A stretch of DNA of 64,000 bases, from assembly GCF_018863235.1 (NCBI RefSeq), contig NZ_JAHKRS010000012.1:62001-126000 (forward strand). Direction: 5' to 3'. Of the stretch, positions 55,974 to 64,000 are shown piece after piece (within the stretch, counting starts at the first letter, position 1; each line of letters starts with the position of its first letter). The DNA comes from Pseudomaricurvus albidus. GTDB taxonomy: Bacteria; Pseudomonadota; Gammaproteobacteria; Pseudomonadales; Cellvibrionaceae. The notes beneath the pieces are model-generated. The model did no database searches, had not been told where the DNA came from, and saw only the letters and a program-made list of their open reading frames with translations. Made by a program: the position numbers and the translations under genes.

Positions 55974-57209
55974 TTAAGCTCCTTTTAAGTAAGTGCTGAG
56001 TTTGTTAAACAACCCCTTTGTCGGAGTGGTTTGTCCCAGAAGCTGCTGTTGCAGCGTAATCATGGCTTTGATAGCCGCCGAATTCTTATTGTTGTCGTAC
56101 AGGGGAATCCCTGACTCGACACTCAGGTGAACATTGCTGAAGTCATTCGGGATGGTCAGGCATTCAGTGACTTTGAGTGCTTTTTCGATGTCCCGGAGGG
56201 TGATGTTTGAGCGTTTGTTGTAACGGTTAACAATGACCTTGATGTGTTCATCATTGATGCCCAGGTCTTTGCGTAAAATGTTGGTCAGACGAACCGCGTC
56301 TCGCAAGGCGGAAAGATCTTGCTGTACCGTTAAAAGTATATGATCGGAGCGTTCCAGAACGGTGCTGGTTACAAAGTCTATTTGACGGGGGAGATCAACG
56401 ACAACGGTATCGTGACAGGCCAGCAGTAAATCCAGCAGTTTTCCCAGTCGGGCTTCGGGAATGTCCTCTGACAGAGCGATTCCCTGAGGGTTGGTTTCCA
56501 GAACTTTCAAACCGCTTTTGTGTTTCAAAAGATAGGCTTGCAATGCAATTTCATCGAGGCTGTCAATATTTTGTATAGCTTCGACCAATCCTCGTTTGGG
56601 TTCAAGATTAAGATAGTGGCAAAGGGTACCGAACTGTAAATCGAGATCCATGACCACAGTATTGAAACGACTGACGCTGGACATAATATGGGCGATGTTA
56701 CTGGCAATGAAGGTCGATCCACAGCCGCCTTTGGCGTTGATGCAACTCACCAGTTTTCCCTGACGTACGATGCTACCCATTTTTGAACGCAGTCGACGAA
56801 TCGACTCTATCAGTTCACTGCTACTGAGTGGTGGAGATAAGTAATCACGAGCTCCAATTTGAAGTGCCATGCGCATACACTCCTTGTCTTCCCTGTCGCT
56901 CACAATAATGGTCTCCAAATTTGAATGAATCAGGTGAATGGGAAGTTGCTGAAGTTCTTCACGCCATTGAGCGCTCACTTTGAAGATCAAAATATCAGGA
57001 ATAATGGATAACCCCGTTAAGGGATTAATGTCGCCATTGACGAAATGTCGTTGATTGATCCGGAACCCGGGAGTCTCACCAATTGCGTGAGTGATTTCAT
57101 CCAGACCTTTTTTGTCACGACTTGCAATCAAAACATTGACACAAGACTGTTTGGTCTCGATATAAGGCCGGGAGGCTGGGTTGTCTGAAATATGATGTTC
57201 CATTTGCAT
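55974..57209 (-). CDS. cpaE: Tad localisation protein CpaE/TadZ
   Basis: 411 residues. An atypical receiver-like domain (about 25-140) is followed by a MinD/ParA-type ATPase with the deviant Walker A NAKGGCGSTFIASNIAH (about 159-175) and VVMDLDLQFGTL. TadZ proteins place the machine at a pole. ATG at 57209 or 57203 are both possible starts. Confidence 0.88.
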   Translation of the reverse strand: MQMEHHISDNPASRPYIETKQSCVNVLIASRDKKGLDEITHAIGETPGFRINQRHFVNGDINPLTGLSIIPDILIFKVSAQWREELQQLPIHLIHSNLETIIVSDREDKECMRMALQIGARDYLSPPLSSSELIESIRRLRSKMGSIVRQGKLVSCINAKGGCGSTFIASNIAHIMSSVSRFNTVVMDLDLQFGTLCHYLNLEPKRGLVEAIQNIDSLDEIALQAYLLKHKSGLKVLETNPQGIALSEDIPEARLGKLLDLLLACHDTVVVDLPRQIDFVTSTVLERSDHILLTVQQDLSALRDAVRLTNILRKDLGINDEHIKVIVNRYNKRSNITLRDIEKALKVTECLTIPNDFSNVHLSVESGIPLYDNNKNSAAIKAMITLQQQLLGQTTPTKGLFNKLSTYLKGA

Positions 57210-57219
57210 AAGTAGTCTC

Positions 57220-57726
57220 CTAGCAATCCACGTTTGAGCCGCCAGCTACAGCGCCTACAGGAGTAATACCCAGACTTTCACTGGGCAGAACAGTTTTAAA
57301 ATCCGGTGCCGGCAGGAAAAACGTCAGAAAAGGAATGAAGCCCTGAAATTGGTAGTTGCTGATTCTGGAGCCTACAAACCGGATTTGTATGAAATCTGCT
57401 GTGGGGTCAGCGATGAGTGTTGAGTTCTTATCAAAGTATTCAATGACGATGTTGGTATCACTAAAGTCATGGAGAATGCTCCCGTGGAAACTGGCGCGTG
57501 AGGTAATGCCGTCAATATCATTAACCGGACAAACTGCCGCGAGCCGTGCCCCTCTGCGAGTCACTTCATCCAGCACATTCCAGGTAAACATCAGTCGACC
57601 AAACTCAATGATTCCAAACAGAACAATAAAGAAGACAGAGGCAACAATCGAAAACTCGACCAGAGTGCCACCTGTGGTTTTACGTCGGGAAGTCGATTCG
57701 GGTATTTGAACTCGGTTCTCGGTCAT
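57220..57726 (-). CDS. TadE/TadF-like minor pseudopilin
   Basis: 168 residues. The N-terminal segment GGTLVEFSIVASVFFIVLFGIIEFGRLMF (ends quoted) has the G/E signature of TadE-like prepilins processed by a CpaA-type peptidase, with the glutamate at +5 of the mature end. The ATG overlaps the previous gene's stop by 4 bp, so the pair is translationally coupled. Confidence 0.85.
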   Translation of the reverse strand: MTENRVQIPESTSRRKTTGGTLVEFSIVASVFFIVLFGIIEFGRLMFTWNVLDEVTRRGARLAAVCPVNDIDGITSRASFHGSILHDFSDTNIVIEYFDKNSTLIADPTADFIQIRFVGSRISNYQFQGFIPFLTFFLPAPDFKTVLPSESLGITPVGAVAGGSNVDC

Positions 57727-58244
57727 TCGAGTACCCTCATAGTCACGCTGGATTTCAAATTGAAACTGAGGTCGATAGGGCTTCCATAGCCAAAGGGGTT
57801 GAGTTCTGCACCGATCATCGGGATGTAGTTGTAGTCGACATCCACACGAATAAAGTATGAGGTCGGGATTGTGGGGTTGGTAAAACTGGAAAATTGCACA
57901 TCATCCAGTGACATGCTTTCCAGCAGGGGAGATCCTGAACCGTTCACGTTACCGTAAACGATTAGGTTTCCAGCTTTAAAGGCATTACCGTTAGGTCCCG
58001 ATGTATTGAACTGAATGTTTCCCGTGGAATCGGGCGTGGCGGTAGATGCCAGTAAACGAGTGCCATTCTGCAGGGTCTTGTTCAGCGTGGTATAGCTGTA
58101 GAACACTCTGCCAAATTCACAGATGGCGAGTAACAGAAGCAACAGAAGCGGCAGTACAATCGTGACCTCAACCATTGCCAGACCGCCTTGCCGTGACTGC
58201 TGTACAGGGTTGTGAGCGCAGCTGAATTTAGTGAGTATCGTCAT
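57723..58244 (-). CDS. tadE: TadE-like minor pseudopilin
   Basis: 173 residues. QGGLAMVEVTIVLPLLLLLLLAICEFGRVFY (ends quoted) is the prepilin-type segment (G before A/M with E at +5). The mature part is beta-rich. Two TadE-like genes in tandem with a TadG-like gene is the usual order. Starts immediately after the TadG-like stop (58245). Confidence 0.87.
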   Translation of the reverse strand: MTILTKFSCAHNPVQQSRQGGLAMVEVTIVLPLLLLLLLAICEFGRVFYSYTTLNKTLQNGTRLLASTATPDSTGNIQFNTSGPNGNAFKAGNLIVYGNVNGSGSPLLESMSLDDVQFSSFTNPTIPTSYFIRVDVDYNYIPMIGAELNPFGYGSPIDLSFNLKSSVTMRVLE

Positions 58245-59504
58245 TTATGAGTCCTCACTGTCCGGATCTTTATAGAGGATTATGCGGGTAGGGGCCGGGC
58301 CTGTGGTCGGGCTTTGTGAGAAGCTGCCGTAACTGGTGCAACCTTGGACAAACTGCCCATAAACCTGCGCTTGATTGCCTTGCTGATTAACCGGTTGCAA
58401 TAAATAGAGGCAGGCAAATCCGTAGAGTGGTACCGAGCCCTGGCCATTGGTGGTGCTGCTGCAATTTCCTATGGGGATGGTCAGCATCCGACGGTGACAG
58501 CGACCATCGCCTGGGCATACTGCATTTGGGATTACCCCGTCCTGATCCTGCCCATAGGCGGTTTGATAATCGCTGTAGTCAAACACATTGCCATCAGCAG
58601 GGGGAATTGCCTCTCCGGCATCGTTGGTGGTGAAAGTGGTACCGTAATCCGTGACATAGTCTGCCTGATATATTGTGGTATCGAGACCGCCACCACCTCC
58701 CGTACCAAAACGGGTATTCAGTCCCTGTACTACTGGGCCCACGGTATTACCGGGCTCGGTTTCGATAGTGTCACTGGTGGTAACGCAGCTTTCAAATCCA
58801 CCCGCCATGTTTTCCCTGACGGCAGCGCCGCCCTGGCCATCGTCCAGCCTGATCAGCTGAAAATTGCCTGGTCCTACCTCACTGCTGTCACCCGCGGCGT
58901 ATTTCATCACGACGTATTGCCCTGGGGTATAACCATAGTAATTGGTGCAGGTATCGCCATTGCAGTCCAGTGTGTTCTCTCCACAGGCCATCATGGGAGC
59001 GAGGTCACAGGCGCTGCCAACCAGTGGTGGGCTGGGGCCAGATATGGCTGAGGCATTGACCGCTTTTTGTCCGCCCATGCTGATAAAAATGTCATCCAGT
59101 GGGGCGTTTGAAGCGAGGCTGATTCTGACAAATCGGGGATCCAGACTACCGGGTACAAAAGGTACCAGCGTATTGGAGAACTGAGCGCTGAAGGAGATGC
59201 CGTTACTGTCTATGCTTTCGGCCAATTCTTCGTAACCGGCTTCAGCCAGATTGACGAGAAGCGTATTGAATCCGGCCTGTTGTGCCAGCGCAGTGTCGTG
59301 GGACTGGTCGAGGACTTTGGCAGCAGACAGCGCCGCCGCGTCCACGATATTCTGAAGACGGGTTTTATTGAGCAACAGGTGACCGCTATTGAAGGCATAG
59401 CCGGCGACCAATAACAAAGCTAACATGGCAACCGTCGTGGCTACGACAATGACACCTTTTTGCCGGTGCGGTAATTGTGAGGTGTGAATGCTCATAAAAC
59501 TCAT
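58245..59504 (-). CDS. tadG: TadG-like Flp pilus-associated protein
   Basis: 419 residues. An N-terminal membrane segment KGVIVVATTVAMLALLLVAGYAF with the following NKTRLQNIVDAAALSAAKVL is the TadG/Tad_N signature. It has at least ten cysteines (ACDLAPMMACGENTLDCNGDTC and elsewhere), mainly in the middle region, and no recognisable von Willebrand A domain as found in long TadG proteins. Start ATG 59504 or 59495. First of the three TadG/E/E genes. Confidence 0.85.
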   Translation of the reverse strand: MSFMSIHTSQLPHRQKGVIVVATTVAMLALLLVAGYAFNSGHLLLNKTRLQNIVDAAALSAAKVLDQSHDTALAQQAGFNTLLVNLAEAGYEELAESIDSNGISFSAQFSNTLVPFVPGSLDPRFVRISLASNAPLDDIFISMGGQKAVNASAISGPSPPLVGSACDLAPMMACGENTLDCNGDTCTNYYGYTPGQYVVMKYAAGDSSEVGPGNFQLIRLDDGQGGAAVRENMAGGFESCVTTSDTIETEPGNTVGPVVQGLNTRFGTGGGGGLDTTIYQADYVTDYGTTFTTNDAGEAIPPADGNVFDYSDYQTAYGQDQDGVIPNAVCPGDGRCHRRMLTIPIGNCSSTTNGQGSVPLYGFACLYLLQPVNQQGNQAQVYGQFVQGCTSYGSFSQSPTTGPAPTRIILYKDPDSEDS

Positions 59505-59601
59505 TTCCTGATACCGTTTATTGCGTTCCAGTGTGCAAAATGGACGAATACTCCTGTTTATGTATTGAACGTATTACCCCGTGATAACTCGTGGATGACT
59601 G

Positions 59602-59859
59602 TTATTGTTTTCGTGCCTGGGCTTCCTGTTTAATGGTTTCGGGGCGGCCGACGTCTCCACGATAAACTTGCAGGGCTTTTTCAGCTTTGTAAGCATCGAG
59701 TCCTTCTTTCTGTCCCTGAAAGCCGCCTGGGTGTGCAGTTTGAAGTTCGCTGACCCGGGCAACACTTTCACCCTGGGGATAATCCCGATAATTGCTGCAG
59801 GCCGTTAGCAGAAGCAGCGAGCTGGCAATCGTCGCTAATGTGATGGTTGAATGAGTCAT
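59602..59859 (-). CDS. Small lipoprotein of the Tad locus
   Basis: 85 residues. Signal peptide with lipobox LTAC near residue 21, then a short soluble part rich in Gln, Glu and Lys (YKAEKALQVYRGDV). It sits between the secretin gene and tadG, in the same direction, at the position where other Tad loci often have a small CpaD/TadX-like lipoprotein. No known family recognised. Probably helps secretin assembly. Confidence 0.7.
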   Translation of the reverse strand: MTHSTITLATIASSLLLLTACSNYRDYPQGESVARVSELQTAHPGGFQGQKEGLDAYKAEKALQVYRGDVGRPETIKQEAQARKQ

Positions 59860-59895
59860 GGTTCAGAATCCTTTAATCAGTTGAGACCGTATTAA

Positions 59896-61479
59896 TCAGT
59901 TGAGGCTATGCCCAAAGCTTTGATCAATTCCGCCACCACTTGATGGCAGGTATTGGGCGGTCGGTGTTGATTTGGCGGGCTTACTCTCTGCTTTGCCGTA
60001 GGTACGTCCCAGCAGATAAAACTCGAGATCTGACGGTGCGACAAAATGATCCGTAGGCAGGGCAGGCTTGTCTTTGAATGGTTTGGCCAGTACTGGAGTC
60101 ACCAGGATGACCAGTTCGGTTTCACCGGATTCGAACTCAGAGCTGCGAAAAATCTGTCCCAGAATAGGAATGTCTCCAAGTCCTGGAAACTTGGTGACGA
60201 CTTCACGCATGTTTTCACTGATCAATCCGGCAATGCCAATGGTCTCGCCATCCGCCAGTTCTACCGAGGACTGGGCGCTACGTTTGGTCAGACTGGGAAT
60301 CAGGAAGGTGCCGGTACTGTCTTCAGCCCGCAAGATCACCGAGTTACCGTTGATCAACTCGCTGACACTCACATCCAGAGTCAGATTGATGCGGCCAGAA
60401 TCCAGTACGACGGGGACAAAGTTCACCCCAACCCCGAACTCTTTGAATTCAATGGTTGTGCCTCGGTCTCCACGAGGAATGGGGATAGGAAACTCACCGC
60501 CTGAGAGAAATCGAGCTTCCTGACCGGTGAGGGTTGTTAGCGTAGGTTCTGCAAGGATTTTGGCTGAGCCATTTTCTTTGGCTGCTTCCAGCGTCATATT
60601 AAAGATGAAGTTGTCACTCAGAAAGCTGCCAAACAAGCCCTTGTCTGCGATAGACAGATCGTTGGGCATAAATTCATCAATGACCGGTCCATAAGGGGCG
60701 CTATTACCGAAAATGGGTAAGCGCACATCGTCTGGCTCAAAGACCGCATCAGGGAAGGTTGCTCCACCGTTGACGCCACCCAGATTCCAGTTGTTGTCGC
60801 CGATGCCCAGTGCATTAAACTTGACCCCCAGCTTTTTCATGCTGCTGCGATTCATTTCAGCCACGGTGACTTTCAGCATCACCTGCTGTGCACCGCCCAC
60901 ACTCATTAAGTTTACAACTCGGTTCTCCTTGTCCTCGCGGGTTTCCTTTCCTCCTTCGCCTTTATGGGTATCAGCCACATGGGCATAGCTTTGTGCGATT
61001 TTGAGAGCGGTATTCATTCTCGCGGTAGAAGACACCTGCCCACCAAGAACAAGCGATCCCTGAGAACTGTAAACTTCGATTTTTTCATTGGGCAGTACGC
61101 GAAACAACTTGGCTTTGAGGGTGTTGAGATCGTGTACCACTTCGATATCAATCGCTTTAATCAATTGGCTGTTTTTATTCCACAGCAATACGTTAGTGGT
61201 GCCCAGCTTTTTACCCAATACATAAAGCTGGCCGTTCCTTAGTACTAAAATGTCTGCAATTTCCGGGTTGCCCATGGAGACCTTCTGAATGGGAACCTTA
61301 ATATCCAGGACCTGGGATTTATACAGTGATACCTGAAGATTGTCGTTGTAACTGCTATCCGGACTTAAACTGGTCAGCTCAGCCATGGCTTTGGGAGTTA
61401 GAGAGGTCAAGACAAGGTAGGCGATTGCCCCTCCTATGATGACAGCCAACAACTTTTTGAATTCGCCTGCTGAGTGCAT
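59896..61479 (-). CDS. cpaC: Tad outer-membrane secretin CpaC/RcpA
   Basis: 527 residues from the ATG at 61479, which has a perfect AAGGAG six nt upstream; a longer frame (to 61605) contains no signal peptide. Signal anchor LLAVIIGGAIAYLVLTSL, a pilus-N domain (about 40-120), a BON-like domain, and the secretin domain with TTIEFKEFGVGVNFVPVVLDSGRINLTLDVSVSE (ends quoted) and VELADGETIGIAGLI. The multimer forms the outer-membrane gate for the Flp pilus. Confidence 0.92.
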   Translation of the reverse strand: MHSAGEFKKLLAVIIGGAIAYLVLTSLTPKAMAELTSLSPDSSYNDNLQVSLYKSQVLDIKVPIQKVSMGNPEIADILVLRNGQLYVLGKKLGTTNVLLWNKNSQLIKAIDIEVVHDLNTLKAKLFRVLPNEKIEVYSSQGSLVLGGQVSSTARMNTALKIAQSYAHVADTHKGEGGKETREDKENRVVNLMSVGGAQQVMLKVTVAEMNRSSMKKLGVKFNALGIGDNNWNLGGVNGGATFPDAVFEPDDVRLPIFGNSAPYGPVIDEFMPNDLSIADKGLFGSFLSDNFIFNMTLEAAKENGSAKILAEPTLTTLTGQEARFLSGGEFPIPIPRGDRGTTIEFKEFGVGVNFVPVVLDSGRINLTLDVSVSELINGNSVILRAEDSTGTFLIPSLTKRSAQSSVELADGETIGIAGLISENMREVVTKFPGLGDIPILGQIFRSSEFESGETELVILVTPVLAKPFKDKPALPTDHFVAPSDLEFYLLGRTYGKAESKPAKSTPTAQYLPSSGGGIDQSFGHSLN

Positions 61480-61601
61480 CGAAGGCTCCTTGAACCTGGT
61501 TGAATACCAGGGTTTATTCGTATGTTTTACGTATCCGGTAGTCTTCCCGTGAGCAGTGCGGTAGCCTTCCTGAGGGCAAGTGTTCTGTTTCATGGCAGGC
61601 C

Positions 61602-62378
61602 TCATTTTTTGTAGGTGACTTTTTTGACTTCCGCATCAGTGCCGCGGATAACGGTGACATAGGATGTTTGGTAAGGGTTGTAATAAGTGCGTTTAGCCAC
61701 TTTCTTCTCGGGAGCAGGAGCTTCAGGTTCATCTTCCTCCAGTGGATTTCGGAGGGTTAGCTGAATGGATCCCTCTTCACGGGCTTTTACAATGGTTTCT
61801 GCCTGTGCCGGGGTGGTTTCCAAAGTGACGGCTCTGACAATCACGGGATCATTCTTGTTGGTGCGCTGGGTTTGATCTACAGCCAGAACCTTGATCTTTT
61901 TAAGAATGGTATCCGTGGTTGTCTTCTTCTGATCTTTTTTGGAGGCGAGGACATCGACAAAATTTCCGGGCAACAGGAATCCGGCGACGCCGATAACATC
62001 ATTCACACGGACGGTGATCGCCCGTTTTTTAGGATCAATGACCGCTGCCAGCGTGGAGCCTTCAAGGTGTTTGGATATACGTTGATTGCGAAGGATGTCG
62101 CCCTCCAAAATAATTTCCTTTGTGACCATGTCGATAACATCTTCAACCTGGGTAAAGGAATCTTTGGGAGCCAGATCTTCCGGTACCTGAATCAGTTTAA
62201 GATTCACGGCCTCCAGTTTGTGTCCATAGGGAATGTCCGTCGCTGCGACCACAACTCCTATACTGGTTTCCAGTTTCGGCTGGCTCTTGGCCTGAGCCCA
62301 GTTGTTGGCGAGCCAGGCAGCAGACACCGCGAGCACTGTTGAGACGGTGAGTAACAAGGTGGTCCTTGGCTTTATCAT
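61602..62378 (-). CDS. cpaB: Flp pilus assembly protein CpaB/RcpC
   Basis: 258 residues. Membrane helix (about 7-28), SAF domain with VVVAATDIPYGHKLEAVNLKL, and RAITVRVNDVIGVAGFLLPGNFVDVLAS (ends quoted), the CpaB core. C-terminal Glu/Lys tail. The stop lies before the secretin gene and the start overlaps the AAA ATPase stop by 4 bp. Confidence 0.92.
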   Translation of the reverse strand: MIKPRTTLLLTVSTVLAVSAAWLANNWAQAKSQPKLETSIGVVVAATDIPYGHKLEAVNLKLIQVPEDLAPKDSFTQVEDVIDMVTKEIILEGDILRNQRISKHLEGSTLAAVIDPKKRAITVRVNDVIGVAGFLLPGNFVDVLASKKDQKKTTTDTILKKIKVLAVDQTQRTNKNDPVIVRAVTLETTPAQAETIVKAREEGSIQLTLRNPLEEDEPEAPAPEKKVAKRTYYNPYQTSYVTVIRGTDAEVKKVTYKK

Positions 62379-63793
62379 GAGTCGTCCCTCCGGAGTTGAC
62401 TGTGGGGTTGGTTTTCTTCATTGAGGTTGACAAAGTAGGTATTCCAGGCCCAGTGAAGACGTTTTTCGGTCATGACATCGGGCTCACGCAGGTAGTAAGC
62501 ATGATCACTTGCGATACCTAATAAATCTCGGGGATGGCAGGGCAATAAGGGGGTGTTGTTTTTGTTATGAAGATCTTGAATCAAGAAATCGAAAACACCT
62601 TGGTCAAATGGAATTTCATGTTGTCGGCATTGGTTCTCCCAGATTGCCTGATAAGCGGCAGGGGTGAGGTAATCAAACCGGATTTTGTAACCAATTCTTC
62701 TGAGAAACGCTTCGTCAGCCAGATCAAGAGGATTCAGGTTGGAAGAGAAGATCAAGATCTGGTCGAAGGGGACTTCAAAATGGCGACCGCTGCCGAGCGT
62801 CAGAAAATCCCGTTTTTCCTCCATGGGGACAATCCAGCGATTGAAAATTTCAGCAGGGGTGGGTTTTTGCCGTCCCATGTCATCAATAATAAAAATTCCG
62901 CCATTGGCTTTGAGTTGTAACGGAGCCTGATATTGTCTGCTGGCAGGGTTGAATTGAATGTCGAGCATGTCCATGGTTAACTCGCCGCCGCAAAGAACGA
63001 CAGGGCGTTTGCACAATAACCAGCGGGGATCTCTGTGTCTGTCAATCAATAAGCTGGCGCTTTTGCCAGAGGGGTTTGCAAGAGAGTTGGGTGAACTGAT
63101 GTTGGTTGGGCTGTGAGATGAGACGTTTGGATCGGACTGAAACTGCTCAATGGTTTCATGAATCAGAGGGTCAAATACCTCAATGATTGTGTCGTCGATC
63201 GCAATGGCATAGGGGATGGCGCAGTGATCGCCGAAGACTCCCGGAAGTTGAGAGATGGTATAGGTCTTGCCGGAGCCGGCAGGGCCGTAGATGAAAATGG
63301 CTCTGCCCGAATTGACTGCCATGCCCAACTGGTCTTTGATATTGGCCTCAATAACAAAACTGGAAAATACCTGGTCGATAAGATCTCTATCGACGATTTT
63401 CCGATGAATCGAGTGATGTTTTATCTGTTGATGATAATCTTCAAGTGGAACCGGGGCTGGCCCTATATAGCCACTTTGAGCAAGTGCATCCAGCGACATG
63501 GCTCTGCCACGCTCAGTCAAACCGTAACGGAGCGTTGCGCTGATGGAATGGTTGGGTCTGACTTCAATCAGGGCATCACGTCTTAAAATTTGTAATATTT
63601 CATCAACAACCGAACCGCTTAAAGCCAGTTTTTGGGTAAGATCATGCGCCGTTAACATACCTGATTCGTATAAATGCTTGCAGCATAATTGAGTCAGCAG
63701 GCGTTCGCTCAGTCCTGTCGTGTGCATACTGGCTGGGACTGATGGTCTGAATGAATTGTCAGAGTCAATCGCTGAGCTTTCATTGGAGGTCAT
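62375..63793 (-). CDS. AAA (MoxR-like) ATPase with winged-helix N-terminus, Tad-locus associated
   Basis: 472 residues. An N-terminal winged-helix domain (about 30-120: SERLLTQLCCKHLYESG, SGSVVDEILQILRRDALIEV) is followed by an AAA module with Walker A IFIYGPAGSGKTYTI (near 170-184), Walker B GIFIIDDMGRQKP, sensor 1 ILIFSSNLNPLDLADEAFLRRI, and a C-terminal helical lid. It is co-transcribed with cpaB (4-bp overlap). Homologues are found in Tad loci of several marine proteobacteria, but their job is unknown; a regulator or remodelling factor is likely. Confidence 0.75.
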   Translation of the reverse strand: MTSNESSAIDSDNSFRPSVPASMHTTGLSERLLTQLCCKHLYESGMLTAHDLTQKLALSGSVVDEILQILRRDALIEVRPNHSISATLRYGLTERGRAMSLDALAQSGYIGPAPVPLEDYHQQIKHHSIHRKIVDRDLIDQVFSSFVIEANIKDQLGMAVNSGRAIFIYGPAGSGKTYTISQLPGVFGDHCAIPYAIAIDDTIIEVFDPLIHETIEQFQSDPNVSSHSPTNISSPNSLANPSGKSASLLIDRHRDPRWLLCKRPVVLCGGELTMDMLDIQFNPASRQYQAPLQLKANGGIFIIDDMGRQKPTPAEIFNRWIVPMEEKRDFLTLGSGRHFEVPFDQILIFSSNLNPLDLADEAFLRRIGYKIRFDYLTPAAYQAIWENQCRQHEIPFDQGVFDFLIQDLHNKNNTPLLPCHPRDLLGIASDHAYYLREPDVMTEKRLHWAWNTYFVNLNEENQPHSQLRRDDS

Positions 63794-63830
63794 GATCAGG
63801 AATCCTCGTTGATTGATGATTCAGCGCTAT

Positions 63831-64000
63831 TCATAGAAAAGCCAATCCATAGTGTTTTAAGGGTTCATGGAACATGACGTAACTAAAGCCAAAGGCTATA
63901 GCGATGGCGCAAGGGTATTTTTCATTGGCGACTTCGCTTTCTGCAGGTGGGATATAAACCAATTCCAGAGTCATCAATGTTGTTTTAAACATCAGAAAGT
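63831..64000 (-). CDS. Prepilin peptidase (TadV/CpaA-like), C-terminal fragment cut by the window edge
   Basis: Only the last about 56 codons are visible, ending with TGA at 63833-63831. The tail has LTLELVYIPP, then EKYPCAIAIAFGFSYV and HEPLKHYGLAFL. The P-x-A-I-A-(I/L)-x-G stretch is the last membrane helix motif of A24 prepilin peptidases (usually PYAxAIAxG). Its place just upstream of the AAA-cpaB-cpaC genes fits CpaA. The N-terminal catalytic aspartates lie outside the window. Confidence 0.6.
   Translation of the reverse strand, partial: FLMFKTTLMTLELVYIPPAESEVANEKYPCAIAIAFGFSYVMFHEPLKHYGLAFL

Noticed and set aside
61480-61605. A 42-residue N-terminal extension of the secretin
   Set aside because: It would precede the signal segment and lacks a ribosome binding site, whereas ATG 61479 has a perfect AAGGAG.

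Overview
The window reads as chromosome from a free-living, probably marine gammaproteobacterium. Evidence: an FNR/ANR-type regulator next to a uspE-like gene, OadGAB sodium pump, RNase II, RdgC, DusC, TrhO, TonB-dependent uptake, an OmpW porin and a Tad pilus locus. The gene mix recalls the Alcanivorax/Ketobacter group, but that is an inference. I saw no rRNA, tRNA, IS element, prophage or CRISPR array. About 57 protein genes cover most of the sequence.

Layout. 1-3.4 kb: a cell-surface or secondary-metabolism style cassette (tail of an unknown gene, methyltransferase, alpha/alpha-toroid 'prenyltransferase-like' protein, second methyltransferase, hexapeptide acyltransferase). 3.4-8.4 kb: dusC, then oadG-oadA-oadB behind a structured leader. 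8.4-12.1 kb: a retropepsin-like lipoprotein, an inactive-transglutaminase/7TM protein and an ATP-grasp ligase (a widespread but poorly understood trio), then a GNAT gene with a G10 tract. 12.2-18 kb: AraC regulator, acyl-CoA dehydrogenase, crotonase, molybdopterin oxidoreductase. 18-28.2 kb: two thiamine operons on the minus strand, each behind its own TPP riboswitch: biosynthesis (thiC-thiO-thiS-thiG-thiDE) and salvage (TonB receptor, thiamine-binding YkoF-like protein, PnuT-type transporter, kinase). 28.4-44.2 kb: housekeeping and uncharacterised genes (chemoreceptor with unusual topology, DUF5329, EEP lipoprotein, DUF2254, MOSC, TrmK-like, DUF808, DUF442, RNase II, BolA, TrhO, RdgC, SirB-like, DUF4202).

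44.3-48.4 kb is the most interesting stretch: ompW, fnr, a HemN-derived protein that has lost the radical-SAM cysteines, and uspE. Three near-consensus FNR boxes lie here, each with a -10 hexamer 21-22 bp downstream, so the cluster looks like a compact local FNR regulon. Downstream come mmsA and an omega-amino-acid:pyruvate transaminase (beta-alanine/malonate-semialdehyde catabolism), with a 20-bp poly-C tract upstream of them. 51.5-64 kb is a minus-strand Tad/Flp pilus locus from a prepilin peptidase (cut by the window edge) through a MoxR-like AAA ATPase, CpaB, secretin, lipoprotein, TadG/E/F-like proteins, CpaE/TadZ, CpaF/TadA, TadB, TadC and TadD; the Flp pilin itself is not in the window.

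Starts were re-chosen where ribosome binding sites or family alignment argue for a shorter protein; these are noted entry by entry. All family calls are from reading the sequence, without database searches.
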